Source of the DNA: Caldisericia bacterium
GTDB taxonomy: Bacteria > Caldisericota > Caldisericia > JAAYUI01
Length of the DNA stretch: 64,000 nucleotides
Reading direction: 5' to 3'
NCBI GenBank assembly: GCA_017992475.1
Contig: JAGOOO010000003.1
Coordinates: forward strand, 62,001-126,000
In this document: piece by piece, positions 56,147 to 64,000 of the stretch
Numbering within the stretch: the stretch's first letter is position 1
Layout of the letters: every line of letters begins with the position of its first letter
Notes under the pieces: model-generated
Seen by the model: only the letters and a program-made list of their open reading frames with translations
Databases searched by the model: none
What the model was told of the DNA's origin: nothing
Position numbers and translations under genes: made by a program

Positions 56147-58777
56147 ATGACAAAGAAGAACATTACCATCATGGCTATTGGAATTGCCATTCTAGGAATC
56201 ATAATATTTTTTCTTGTAATAGGCTGTGGGTCGCAAGAGGAACCGGCTAGTTTATTTTGGTTTGGTGGTGCATCGGCTCCTGGAGAACTGCCGAAAACAA
56301 TCTCTCTTGGCAAGATGACTCCTCCGGACCAGAAGCTTTTTGAGTTCCAGGTCGAGGGTTTGCCAAAAGGTGTTACTTTTGAAGAAAGAAGGGAAGACCT
56401 CAGCTCAAAATCATACATGTCTTTTCTTGTGGCTACCATTCCTGCCGATACAAAAAAGGGTATCTACCCGATAAAAATAACATACAAGAATGCTTCATTT
56501 TCAAAATCGTTTGAGTCTGAATTTGTGATCGGTGATAGAGCGGAATCACAAGATAATATTTATGGTGGCATTGGAAGATCTGGTCAGCTTCCTGCAATTT
56601 CGACTGATGACCTTGTAGTTTCTAATTTTGTAAATCTCGAAAAAGGAATTACCTCTCCTCCTTGTATTGTTGGCAATAAAACATACCTCGGTCTTCAAAA
56701 TGGCAAAGTGGTTGCCCTTGATGACAAACTTGGGAAAATTTTTGAGGTGACTGTATCGGAGGATCCTGTTGTTGCTGTACAAGCTACAGAAAAATATCTT
56801 GTTGGCTGTGATTCCAGGGGAAACATTGCGTCCTTCGATCTTTCACAAAAAGAGCCATCCCAGCTTGCGGCATACAAGCTTGATGGAAAAGCATCCTCAC
56901 CACCAACAATTGTTGCAGAGGACAAAATTCTTGTTGGCTCGACAGATGGTCTTCTTGGTCTTTTCTCTCTTCCAAACTTGGAACCGCAGTGGAAGGTGAA
57001 TCTTCCAGGTCCAGTTATCGGGAATGTGTCATGTCAAATTTACAAATCTGAAAATGATCTAAAGGGTTATATTTTTGCTGCATGTGACGACTCAAATATT
57101 TACTATCATGATCTAGGTAGCAAGCTTATCAGCCGTTTCCAGATGGATCTGTCATCCAAATTTGCTCCAATAGTAGTAGGTGACAGGGTCCTCTTTTCTG
57201 ATTCAGAAAATTTTATCCAGTTGTCAGACTCTTTTGGTAGGAAGATTTGGAGCACTAATGTTGAAGATATACAGCTCTGGCAGCCAATTTCAAACTCTGG
57301 CAAGGCATATTTTTTTGGAAAGAAAAAAATTATTGCTTTGGACATGAAAGATGGCAGCGTTTCTTTCTCTGTGGATTCACCCGGAGAGATAATTTCACAA
57401 CCAGTGTTTATTGGTGAAACTTTGTGCTTGCCCCTGCAAGGTCAATTGTCATTTATGTCTGGTGATTTGACACCAAAATCAAGCATTAACCTTGGGGATC
57501 TGGTTTCTGGCTGGCCGGTTCCTTTTGAAGACGGTCTACTTGTTGCGCAGCAAAGTGGAGGAGTTTATCTTTTTGCCAAAGGAAACCCTGGCAGTTCGAT
57601 ACCTGTAGTCAAATTCAATATGAAAGATGTTGTGTTTTCCCAAGGATTGTCAAATCAGTTTCACAACTCCTACACGAACACAAAATTGCCCAAAACGCTC
57701 AAGTTGAAGTGGGAAAAAGATGGCGAGTATGCGCCTGTGCTTACAACCAAGACCAGAGCGTATCTTTACAATATCACAAAAAAGGTTTTTTCATGTGTTT
57801 CAATAGATGATGGCAAGGAAATATGGCAATTTCCTTCGGAAGCATATCCTGCAGTTTACCATACTCTAGGATATAACGAAACCCCAATGTGTCTTTCCGA
57901 GAATGGTCTTTATCTTGGAACGGTGGCTGGCGTTATGCTTGTTGATCCGGACACAGGAAGGTTGCTTAGGTCTTCAAACGTCAGCGGAATACCACAAGCA
58001 GATGATTCTGCTGTTGTTGTAACAAATGGCAAAAAACTTTCTGTTTGTGACAAAAACCTAAAAACTTTGTGGGTTGCAAATGGGAATTTTGTTTCTTCAA
58101 ATGTCATAATTCTTGGCAAATCGGTGATCGCAATTTCCAGGGACGAAGTTGAGGATTTTAGCAAAAGCAAGGCATTTGTTGCCATATACAATAAATTGAC
58201 CGGTAAGGTAGAGTGGTCAAAAAAAGATACGTCCATTTCCTATTGTGTGCGAACCATCACGGATGGAAAAAGGCTTCTTGCTTCGACTGGTTCGGGTCTC
58301 TGGATGATGAATATTGGAGAAAGAAAAGTTTATGGTGCATCACGTTATGCACCCACTGTCGAAACGATCTATGCCATGCCAAATGGCGATATCTGGTTTA
58401 AAGAAATGGCTGGAATACATTTCAAACTCAATCTCAAAGATGGCAACATATCACCAGTCATTGAGCCTCCACAAGACAAACCAATTTATATGGCATTTGG
58501 CCTAACCTATATGGACAGTGAATCTTTTGTTGGTATTTGTGCCCCACTTCCTGATCCCAAGGAAACAGAGCAATCACAAGAATCGATTGATGTGAACAAG
58601 GCAGATTTTTATCTGGTTACAACGTCTGTAAAAACTGGTAACAATATCTCATCTGTCAAAATTGGGAAAAGCTTTGATGCGCAATTTGCCCTGTCTTATG
58701 GTGAGAAAAAAGTTTTTGTATCCACCTTTGGTAGTGATAAGGGATACAACCCAAAACTATCAGTCTGGGGAGACTAG
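56147..58777 (+). CDS. Lipoprotein-anchored PQQ-type propeller protein
   Basis: Reading from MTKKNITIMA gives an 876-residue precursor with a long hydrophobic signal and lipobox LVIGC (Cys 27). The frame opens 18 codons earlier at TTG 56093, but no start has a clear ribosome site, so the N-terminus is uncertain. After an Ig-like domain (to about residue 120) the protein has many PQQ-like blades (KVVALDDKLGKIFEV; FSCVSIDDGKEIWQF; VAIYNKLTGKVEWS), enough for two propellers. Unlike the other large propellers it lacks the C-terminal surface module and uses a lipid anchor. Its 3' end overlaps the convergent phosphoribosyltransferase gene by 18 nt. Confidence 0.8.
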   Translation: MTKKNITIMAIGIAILGIIIFFLVIGCGSQEEPASLFWFGGASAPGELPKTISLGKMTPPDQKLFEFQVEGLPKGVTFEERREDLSSKSYMSFLVATIPADTKKGIYPIKITYKNASFSKSFESEFVIGDRAESQDNIYGGIGRSGQLPAISTDDLVVSNFVNLEKGITSPPCIVGNKTYLGLQNGKVVALDDKLGKIFEVTVSEDPVVAVQATEKYLVGCDSRGNIASFDLSQKEPSQLAAYKLDGKASSPPTIVAEDKILVGSTDGLLGLFSLPNLEPQWKVNLPGPVIGNVSCQIYKSENDLKGYIFAACDDSNIYYHDLGSKLISRFQMDLSSKFAPIVVGDRVLFSDSENFIQLSDSFGRKIWSTNVEDIQLWQPISNSGKAYFFGKKKIIALDMKDGSVSFSVDSPGEIISQPVFIGETLCLPLQGQLSFMSGDLTPKSSINLGDLVSGWPVPFEDGLLVAQQSGGVYLFAKGNPGSSIPVVKFNMKDVVFSQGLSNQFHNSYTNTKLPKTLKLKWEKDGEYAPVLTTKTRAYLYNITKKVFSCVSIDDGKEIWQFPSEAYPAVYHTLGYNETPMCLSENGLYLGTVAGVMLVDPDTGRLLRSSNVSGIPQADDSAVVVTNGKKLSVCDKNLKTLWVANGNFVSSNVIILGKSVIAISRDEVEDFSKSKAFVAIYNKLTGKVEWSKKDTSISYCVRTITDGKRLLASTGSGLWMMNIGERKVYGASRYAPTVETIYAMPNGDIWFKEMAGIHFKLNLKDGNISPVIEPPQDKPIYMAFGLTYMDSESFVGICAPLPDPKETEQSQESIDVNKADFYLVTTSVKTGNNISSVKIGKSFDAQFALSYGEKKVFVSTFGSDKGYNPKLSVWGD

Positions 58778-59416
58778 GTAGTCCCTGTTTTCCTTGATTG
58801 TGGTTCTTGCTATTTTATCGCCTACTTGCTCAAAGTCTTTGTAATAGGAACCAACAGCAAACACCTTGTTTGTTGATGTAAACAGGGAAAAGGTTTTAAA
58901 TCCATTTGATTCAAGCAGTTCTATTGCACTATGGTGTGCAATAGGGGTTGCAATAAAAACTTTTGCCGGTTTTTTGCCAAGGAGCCATTTTGCCGCACCA
59001 AGGCAGGTGTAGCCGGTTGCAAGCCCATCATCGACAAGCAGAACCTCTTTGTCTTTCAGGTCTTCGACAGGATTGTCAAACCTGATGTTTTGCTCGTGAC
59101 GCTTGATCTCGGCAAGCTTGGCCCTTGCAATGCGTTGCACATCCATGTATGAAAGCCCGACCTGGCGATATAGACCTTCGTCCAGGATCACGTTTCCATC
59201 TGAAATGACCACTCCAAAGGCCGATTCCTGGTTCCAAGGCAGTGGAAGTTTGGAAACAAATGCCGGTTCAAGCGGAACTTTTAGTGAATTGGCAACTGGT
59301 AGCGAACACACAATTCCGCCAAGGGCTATTCCATACACAACAGAGACCCCCCTAAATTCCTGTGGCAGTTTTGATGCAAGCTGTTTTCCAGCCTCTTCCC
59401 TGTTTTCGAATTTCAC
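58760..59416 (-). CDS. Phosphoribosyltransferase-family protein
   Basis: The 218-residue protein has the PRPP-binding signature VLLVDDGLATGYT and the family's flexible loop region. It resembles the phosphoribosyltransferase-like proteins often found alone or fused with hydrolases, whose substrates are unknown; it does not match a named purine or pyrimidine enzyme. The start is GTG (59414-59416) with GGGAGG 7 nt upstream, overlapping the stop of the preceding gene (GTGA). An earlier TTG lies within that ribosome site. It is the last gene of the minus-strand surface-sugar cluster. Confidence 0.82.
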   Translation of the reverse strand: MKFENREEAGKQLASKLPQEFRGVSVVYGIALGGIVCSLPVANSLKVPLEPAFVSKLPLPWNQESAFGVVISDGNVILDEGLYRQVGLSYMDVQRIARAKLAEIKRHEQNIRFDNPVEDLKDKEVLLVDDGLATGYTCLGAAKWLLGKKPAKVFIATPIAHHSAIELLESNGFKTFSLFTSTNKVFAVGSYYKDFEQVGDKIARTTIKENRDYLVSPD

Positions 59417-60159
59417 GGTTTGTCCTCCCAAGGGATTATGTAGAGCCTTCTCCTCAAAACAACCTGTTTTCCAAGCCAGTCGTTAATAAAACCGTTTAGG
59501 ATATATTCCCCTGGTTTAAGATAGGTATGTTCTATTGTGTGTTGGCCTTCCTGGGGCAAACCACCCTTTTTGTCCCCTGTTCCACCGTTCGGGCCATCGC
59601 CCCAGTCGAAATAGAACTCGTAGGGTGGGAAACCACCGATGATCTTGAGGTTGAACCTTACTGTACCCTTTTCCCTGCCAGATTCTCTAAGTTCTGCAGT
59701 AAGGGGGGGGTATTCTGATGGCGCCCACAGAAGTATGACGCAATTGCTTTTTATCAGCCCCTGAGGTCTATCAGACGAGACTTTGCAGACCATTGGATGT
59801 GCGACAATTGCAATTTTGGTGACAATTTCGACATTTACATATCCAGTGAAGCATTGGCCTGCATCGAGCTGATTAAATCTGAAAATGGCTTTGTTTCCAG
59901 CTATTGCCGCTGGCGGGGACGTGTCTTTTATTTCAAATTCAGCCCCGACTTCAACAATCAAAGTTCCTTCTGGTGTTTCTTCATTGCCTTCGTTTTTTAT
60001 TTGCGCGGTCAATCTGACAATTGTCCCTTTCGGGGCGATTGATGTTGAAGGCCTTATTGTGACTCTTTCCTGTGGCTGGGCGCAGCGTACGGTTGGCCGG
60101 GGGTTAACTCCAGCAAGGATGATCGCCGCCACAACCAGAAAAAGCCAGAATCTTTTCAT
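59413..60159 (-). CDS. Secreted protein with DUF11-like and PKD-like domains
   Basis: A signal peptide (MKRFWLFLVVAAIILAGV) leads a 248-residue product. Residues 30-140 resemble a DUF11/Ig repeat (GTIVRLTAQIKNEGNEETPEGTLI). Residues 150-245 form a PKD-like domain (PPYEFYFDWGDGPNG...HTYLKPGEYIL). PKD domains bind protein or carbohydrate on cell surfaces. It begins at the base after the upstream glycosyltransferase stop and its own stop overlaps the next start, so it is translationally coupled into the glycan cluster. Confidence 0.8.
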   Translation of the reverse strand: MKRFWLFLVVAAIILAGVNPRPTVRCAQPQERVTIRPSTSIAPKGTIVRLTAQIKNEGNEETPEGTLIVEVGAEFEIKDTSPPAAIAGNKAIFRFNQLDAGQCFTGYVNVEIVTKIAIVAHPMVCKVSSDRPQGLIKSNCVILLWAPSEYPPLTAELRESGREKGTVRFNLKIIGGFPPYEFYFDWGDGPNGGTGDKKGGLPQEGQHTIEHTYLKPGEYILNGFINDWLGKQVVLRRRLYIIPWEDKP

Positions 60160-61263
60160 TTATTTTCTTGCAAAAATCTCCCAGACTTCCTGGGTTTTTT
60201 CAATCATTTTCCCAGTTGTGAATTCCTGTTCAACCCTTTCTCTTCCCTGTTTGCCTACATGCTCCATTTGCTTCCTGTCACCCATGAGTGATATTATAGC
60301 ACCGGAAAGTTCTTTTGGGCTGGATGGGGGAACGAGTACCCCATATTCCGGTTTTGTCAGGACTTCAGGGATGCCGCCGACCCTTGTTGCGACGACTGGC
60401 ACCTCAAGCGCCATGAACTCCAGTAAGGCAAGTCCTATAGCTTCTGCAATCGACGGGAAACAGCCGATGTCGCATGCCTTCATGAGGTCAAACGGGTCCT
60501 TTATCCTGCCTGGCAGGAACACCCTGTCATTGACTTTCAGTTTTTCTGCCTGCTCCCTGAGCGGCTCCAGACACCTGCCATCGCCAACGATCAGCATGCC
60601 GGCGTCTGGTATCTTGTCCAGAATTCTTGGCAGCGCGGCAACCATGTCTGCATGGCCTTTCACTTCGACGAGTCTTCCCACGGTCCCTATGAGCCTTATG
60701 TTTTTTGGAATACCAAATTTTTCTTTTGTTTTTTCAGGGTCTGCGTCTGATTTTACACAGGAGAGGTCAATTCCGTTGTGCACAGTGAATATCTTTTCCC
60801 TTGGGATGCCCCTTTTTGCAAGGTTCTCGGACATATCGTTTGACACGCCTATGAAGGCATCAGCCATGCCATTGAACACATTGTCGGCATACCAGACTGC
60901 CCTTTCCTTGACTGACGAGGCATAGTCCAGCCTAGAGTCCGAGTGCATCGTGCAGATGTTTGGGATGCCGGTTATTTTTGATGCCATTCTACCAAGGAAG
61001 TTGGCCCTGACGCCATGCGTGTGGATGAGGTCGAGGTCGAGGTCCCTCATGAGCTTTGCCAGCTGGTATGGGTTTTGTTTTATGATGAATGGCTCAACGC
61101 CGGCCATTCTGGCTTCTTTTGTGGTCATGCCATCGAGCGGGTTGATCATGTATGTGTCAAATTTTGACTTGTCAGCCAGATTTACAAGCTGTATTGTGTA
61201 GCCTTTTGCTCCGGCAACATCAGTTCCGGCAATTACCTGTGCCACCCTTATTTTTCTTGCCAT
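60160..61263 (-). CDS. Glycosyltransferase family 4
   Basis: This 367-residue GT-B enzyme shows an N-terminal domain (VAQVIAGTDVAGAKGYTIQL; LIHTHGVRANFLGR) and the C-terminal donor site with GTVGRLVEVKGHADMV, PDAGMLIVGDG and the E-x7-E motif region (PSIAEAIGLALLEFMA). These are standard for family 4 retaining enzymes of surface polysaccharide synthesis. The donor sugar is not predictable. The gene overlaps its upstream neighbour by 16 nt. Confidence 0.93.
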   Translation of the reverse strand: MARKIRVAQVIAGTDVAGAKGYTIQLVNLADKSKFDTYMINPLDGMTTKEARMAGVEPFIIKQNPYQLAKLMRDLDLDLIHTHGVRANFLGRMASKITGIPNICTMHSDSRLDYASSVKERAVWYADNVFNGMADAFIGVSNDMSENLAKRGIPREKIFTVHNGIDLSCVKSDADPEKTKEKFGIPKNIRLIGTVGRLVEVKGHADMVAALPRILDKIPDAGMLIVGDGRCLEPLREQAEKLKVNDRVFLPGRIKDPFDLMKACDIGCFPSIAEAIGLALLEFMALEVPVVATRVGGIPEVLTKPEYGVLVPPSSPKELSGAIISLMGDRKQMEHVGKQGRERVEQEFTTGKMIEKTQEVWEIFARK

Positions 61264-62399
61264 AGCCTTAAAAGTGTCTCCTCAAAAGTCTTTATCCTGG
61301 CTTCCCAGGTGTTTTTTGAAACAAAATCTTCTATTTTTTCTTTATTTGGCCCCTCGGTGATTGCCTTGCCGATTTCCAGGATGAAATCACCTGGGGTCTT
61401 TGCAATTTTGACCACGTCTTCCGGCATCCCCTCGAGCTCTTCCATTGGTACGGAAACTGTTGGCAGACCCATTGATGCGTATTCATACAGCTTGAGCGGC
61501 GAAACGGAGGCGATGAGGCTGTTTTGCCTGAAAGGTATTATACCACATGAAGCGCCGGACATGAGCGATGGCAATTCTTCCTGCGGTTTTTTGCCAAGAA
61601 AATGGACGTTTCCAAGGCCCCTGAGTTTCTGGCCTTCTTCGCCCAGTTCCCCGTTTCTTTCTGAACCGATAAAGATGAAATTTGCTTTTGGCATCCTCTG
61701 GGCGATTTCAAGCATCAAACCAGTGTCAAACCACCACCTTAGGGCGCCAGCATAGGCCACCCTTGGGGCCGGTATTTTCTCGATTTCCGGTGAAGGCCTG
61801 ACCTGCCTGAAGAGCTCCGGATCAACTGCGTTTGGCATGTAAACGGTTTTGGGATTGAAGAGCGAGAGTCTTTTCGCAAGAGAACGCGCTGTTACAAAGA
61901 CCGTGTCGCATTTTTTGCAGAGCTCGCCCTCGGCCCTCTCAATGAAGGACTTTGATGATGTGCCACCATACCCTGCATGGTCGTCCACGCAATCGTAGAG
62001 GGCCACTTTTGGCTTTATTAACCCTATGATTGGCGCCATCCAGGGCAGATAGAACAGGCAGGCAAATTCTTTCGGAAAAGAGGTTTTTTCAATTGCTTTT
62101 CTGGCGAAGCTGGCAAGTGTCCTGCAGGCTGAATTCTGTGCAAAGCCAAACCTGCCGTAAAAGGGCATCATCGGCGGAGGGCTTGCCACCCAGAGGTTTG
62201 GCGAAGCTTCCCTTATCTGGCCCTTTCTTTCAACCTTTGGCCTGTATATCGGGTCCTTGAGTGCCGAAAGGTGGGTGAAAGGTGCTTCTATGTATATGAC
62301 TTTTGATCCCTGCGATGCAAATTTTTTTGCAATCCTGTGCTTCCTTGTTGGTAGATCGTCAAAGTCCTGGGATGAAAAGATTATCAGCGGGACGTTCAT
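61248..62399 (-). CDS. Glycosyltransferase, GT-B fold (TuaH-like)
   Basis: The 383-residue protein begins IIFSSQDFDDLPTRKHRIAKKFASQG and has YDCVDDHAGYGG, VFVTARSLAKRL, VYMPNAVDPELF and a donor-site region ending PFRQNSLIASVSPLKLYEYASMGLP. This arrangement is typical of TuaH-like glycosyltransferases in teichuronic-acid or exopolysaccharide loci. It overlaps the CapD-like gene by 4 nt and the following glycosyltransferase by 16 nt, so all are translated from one message. Confidence 0.9.
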   Translation of the reverse strand: MNVPLIIFSSQDFDDLPTRKHRIAKKFASQGSKVIYIEAPFTHLSALKDPIYRPKVERKGQIREASPNLWVASPPPMMPFYGRFGFAQNSACRTLASFARKAIEKTSFPKEFACLFYLPWMAPIIGLIKPKVALYDCVDDHAGYGGTSSKSFIERAEGELCKKCDTVFVTARSLAKRLSLFNPKTVYMPNAVDPELFRQVRPSPEIEKIPAPRVAYAGALRWWFDTGLMLEIAQRMPKANFIFIGSERNGELGEEGQKLRGLGNVHFLGKKPQEELPSLMSGASCGIIPFRQNSLIASVSPLKLYEYASMGLPTVSVPMEELEGMPEDVVKIAKTPGDFILEIGKAITEGPNKEKIEDFVSKNTWEARIKTFEETLLRLWQEK

Positions 62400-63715
62400 A
62401 TCTTGTATGTTGGCTCAAGTTTTTGCAGGAGCTTTATGATTGAGGGCCTGTCAACTCTTGCGGCGGCTTCCATCACCAGCTTGATGTTCTCCTCAAAGTC
62501 TTCCGGGTCGTTTGTGTCCGGCTGGCACATGAACATGCCGTCCAGCTTTTGCGCCCTCTTCTGTTCGGCCTCTGTCAGGAGCTCCTCGCTCATCTTTTCG
62601 CCTTCCCTCGGCTTTGTGAAGGTGATTTTGTAGTCGACGCCTTCCCTGTATCCGAGAATTTTTGCGATTGCCTTTGCCAGGTCGACTATGAAAACCGGCT
62701 TGCCGGCGTCAGGAACATAGACTTCGGCCTTCTGGGCTATTTTTGATGCCCTGACGATGAAGCTTGAGGCCTCGTCCCTTGTGATGAAATACCTGTTCAT
62801 CTGGGGTGATGTTACTGTAAGATGGCCGGAGCGAAGGAGCTGGCGCTTGAATGTGTAGACCACGTTTCCATTTGAATCCAGCACGTTCTCGAATCTTACG
62901 ATGCAGTACCTGCCGGGGTTTTCCCTGGCGTGCCTGACAATTATTCTCTCTGCCACTCTTTTTGTTGCACCCATGACGTTTGCGGGGTCAGCGGCCTTGT
63001 CGGTGGAGATGAATGTGAAAAGCTCCACGCCATGCTTTTTTGCCATCGCGAGTGCGTTCATTGTTCCGCCAATGTTGGTCGTGACGGCCTCTTCCGGGAA
63101 CTTTTCCATGAGCGGGACGTGTTTCCTTGCGGCGACGTGGAACATTGTCTGTGGATGGTATGCGTCCATGATTGACGACAATCTGGAGAGATCCCTGATG
63201 TCTGTGACTATAGCTGTTTTGTTTGCGAACCCGTCAATGCTAAGGTCGAGGTCGACCTCGTAGACGCCATTTTCCGAGTTGTCCAGCAGGACAAGGTGTT
63301 CCGGGCCAAACGATGCGACCTTTATGGCAAGATCGGAACCTATTGAACCGCCAGCCCCTGTGATCATGACTCTTTTCCCCTTGAGGTAGTCGCCATCACC
63401 CGGGGTTGAAGGTGGGCGTTTTGGGAAAAGACCTGTTTCCATGAGCCTTTTTATCAGCTCATCGTCGCCAACCTCCCTTTTTATGATGCATCCTGCCGGG
63501 AGGAGTTGCAGCGGAACGGAAAGCTGGTCGCAAAACTTGTGGACATTACATGCGTGGCCAACATCGGAATAGGCAAGCACAAGGTCGATCTGGCCAGCAT
63601 ATCTTGCCAGCTCGTCCGGGTTGCGCAGGACGCAGGCCACCTTGTAAACATCGGATTTTTCAAGCTGTTTTACCAGCTCTTCCGAACCTTCGCCGACTAT
63701 GGCCACCCTTATCAT
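62396..63715 (-). CDS. CapD-like NDP-sugar 4,6-dehydratase/epimerase, without membrane domain
   Basis: From ATG 63713-63715 the 439-residue protein starts MIRVAIVGEGSEEL. Residues 1-105 form a small Rossmann-like domain; the extended SDR domain follows (VMITGAGGSIGSDLA, residues ~113-127), with FHVAARKHVP, STDKAADPANVMGATKR and FENVLDSNGNV. This is the Polysacc_synt_2 core of WbpM/PglF-type UDP-GlcNAc dehydratases, but the four N-terminal membrane helices of those enzymes are missing. The start overlaps the DegT stop (ATGA); a longer reading would lie in that gene. It likely makes the keto-sugar that the DegT enzyme aminates. Confidence 0.9.
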   Translation of the reverse strand: MIRVAIVGEGSEELVKQLEKSDVYKVACVLRNPDELARYAGQIDLVLAYSDVGHACNVHKFCDQLSVPLQLLPAGCIIKREVGDDELIKRLMETGLFPKRPPSTPGDGDYLKGKRVMITGAGGSIGSDLAIKVASFGPEHLVLLDNSENGVYEVDLDLSIDGFANKTAIVTDIRDLSRLSSIMDAYHPQTMFHVAARKHVPLMEKFPEEAVTTNIGGTMNALAMAKKHGVELFTFISTDKAADPANVMGATKRVAERIIVRHARENPGRYCIVRFENVLDSNGNVVYTFKRQLLRSGHLTVTSPQMNRYFITRDEASSFIVRASKIAQKAEVYVPDAGKPVFIVDLAKAIAKILGYREGVDYKITFTKPREGEKMSEELLTEAEQKRAQKLDGMFMCQPDTNDPEDFEENIKLVMEAAARVDRPSIIKLLQKLEPTYKI

Positions 63716-64000
63716 TTGAACACCTTTTTGATTTCCTGTGCCTTCTCGTGGGCCTCGATGATTGTGCCGATGACTGCTTCCTGCTGGGCGTCCGTCATTG
63801 TTCCGAACAGTGGTGGACATATCATCTCTTCCGAGAGTTTTGTTGCCACCGGGCAGTCCTGTTTGTTGTTTGCAAAATAGGTGTGGTTAGAAACTGCAGG
63901 ATAGAAGTATTTTTTGCACTCAAAGTTTTCCCTTGCCATGACCTCGGCCAGTTCGTCCCTTGTTAGCCCGAACTTGTCTCCGTTTACCCTTATGGCAAAG
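63712..64000 (-). CDS. DegT/DnrJ/EryC1/StrS sugar aminotransferase, N-terminus beyond window
   Basis: Only the last 95 residues are present. They read FAIRVNGDKFGLTRDELAEVM, then an ECKKYFYP segment, a HTYF stretch, CPVATKLSEEMICPPLFG and a final helix MTDAQQEAVIGTI. This is the C-terminal small domain of PLP-dependent sugar aminotransferases that act on 4-keto (or 3-keto) nucleotide sugars. The PLP Lys lies outside the window. Gene order DegT then CapD, overlapping by 4 nt, matches amino-sugar loci for surface glycans. Confidence 0.85.
   Translation of the reverse strand, partial: FAIRVNGDKFGLTRDELAEVMARENFECKKYFYPAVSNHTYFANNKQDCPVATKLSEEMICPPLFGTMTDAQQEAVIGTIIEAHEKAQEIKKVFK

Overview
The window is dense bacterial protein-coding DNA of moderate GC. 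I see no rRNA, tRNA, CRISPR array, transposase or phage gene. Housekeeping genes (a purine cluster, argS, gyrB-gyrA, corA, mscL, a ThyX-type thymidylate synthase, purF) are mixed with an unusually large set of exported proteins: PQQ/TolB-type beta-propellers, repeated small OB-like (DUF5666-like) domains, lipoproteins, and C-terminal 'copper amine oxidase N-terminal'-type modules. Split PurS/PurQ, an Fe-S type PurF, many TTG/GTG starts and strong GGAGG ribosome sites suggest a Firmicutes-like bacterium or a poorly sampled candidate phylum. I cannot name a species, and cell-envelope type is not decided by what is here.

Layout. 1-4 kb (minus): the end-truncated L-ribulokinase gene, a membrane-anchored propeller protein and corA. 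4.1-10.8 kb (plus): purA-purB-purC-purS-purQ, a BON-domain gene and argS, closed by a bidirectional terminator. 10.9-15.2 kb (minus): a probable operon with a TolB-like exported protein, four very cysteine-rich ~105-residue proteins in two alternating families, and a radical SAM/SPASM enzyme. 15.3-20.1 kb: mscL with a zinc ribbon, an unidentified protein, a four-repeat secreted protein, a methyltransferase and a DUF4388 protein. 20.2-25 kb (minus): gyrB, gyrA, archease. 25-31 kb (plus): three overlapping paralogous lipoproteins and a 1420-residue repeat protein. 31-41 kb: a flavoprotein and three propeller proteins, one of 1978 residues. 41.7-46.8 kb (plus): HD protein, tandem ThyX, multi-pass membrane protein, thioredoxin-like lipoprotein. 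46.9-58.8 kb: more secreted propellers, a NAGPA-type protein, a PEGA lipoprotein, purF, a redox-dead thioredoxin-like lipoprotein. 58.8-64 kb (minus): a tightly overlapping surface-sugar cluster (DegT aminotransferase, CapD-like dehydratase, two glycosyltransferases, a PKD protein, a phosphoribosyltransferase).

The strongest candidate for an undescribed system is 10.9-15.2 kb: a radical SAM/SPASM enzyme encoded directly after four leader-like, signal-peptide-free, Cys-rich proteins that share the N-terminus M-[NK]-W-I-[VI]-[KN]-P. Two carry an exact four-residue-period Cys block. This looks like a modified-peptide (RiPP) locus with paired precursor families. Second in interest is a tandem ThyX in which the signature residues of one active site appear divided between the two halves.
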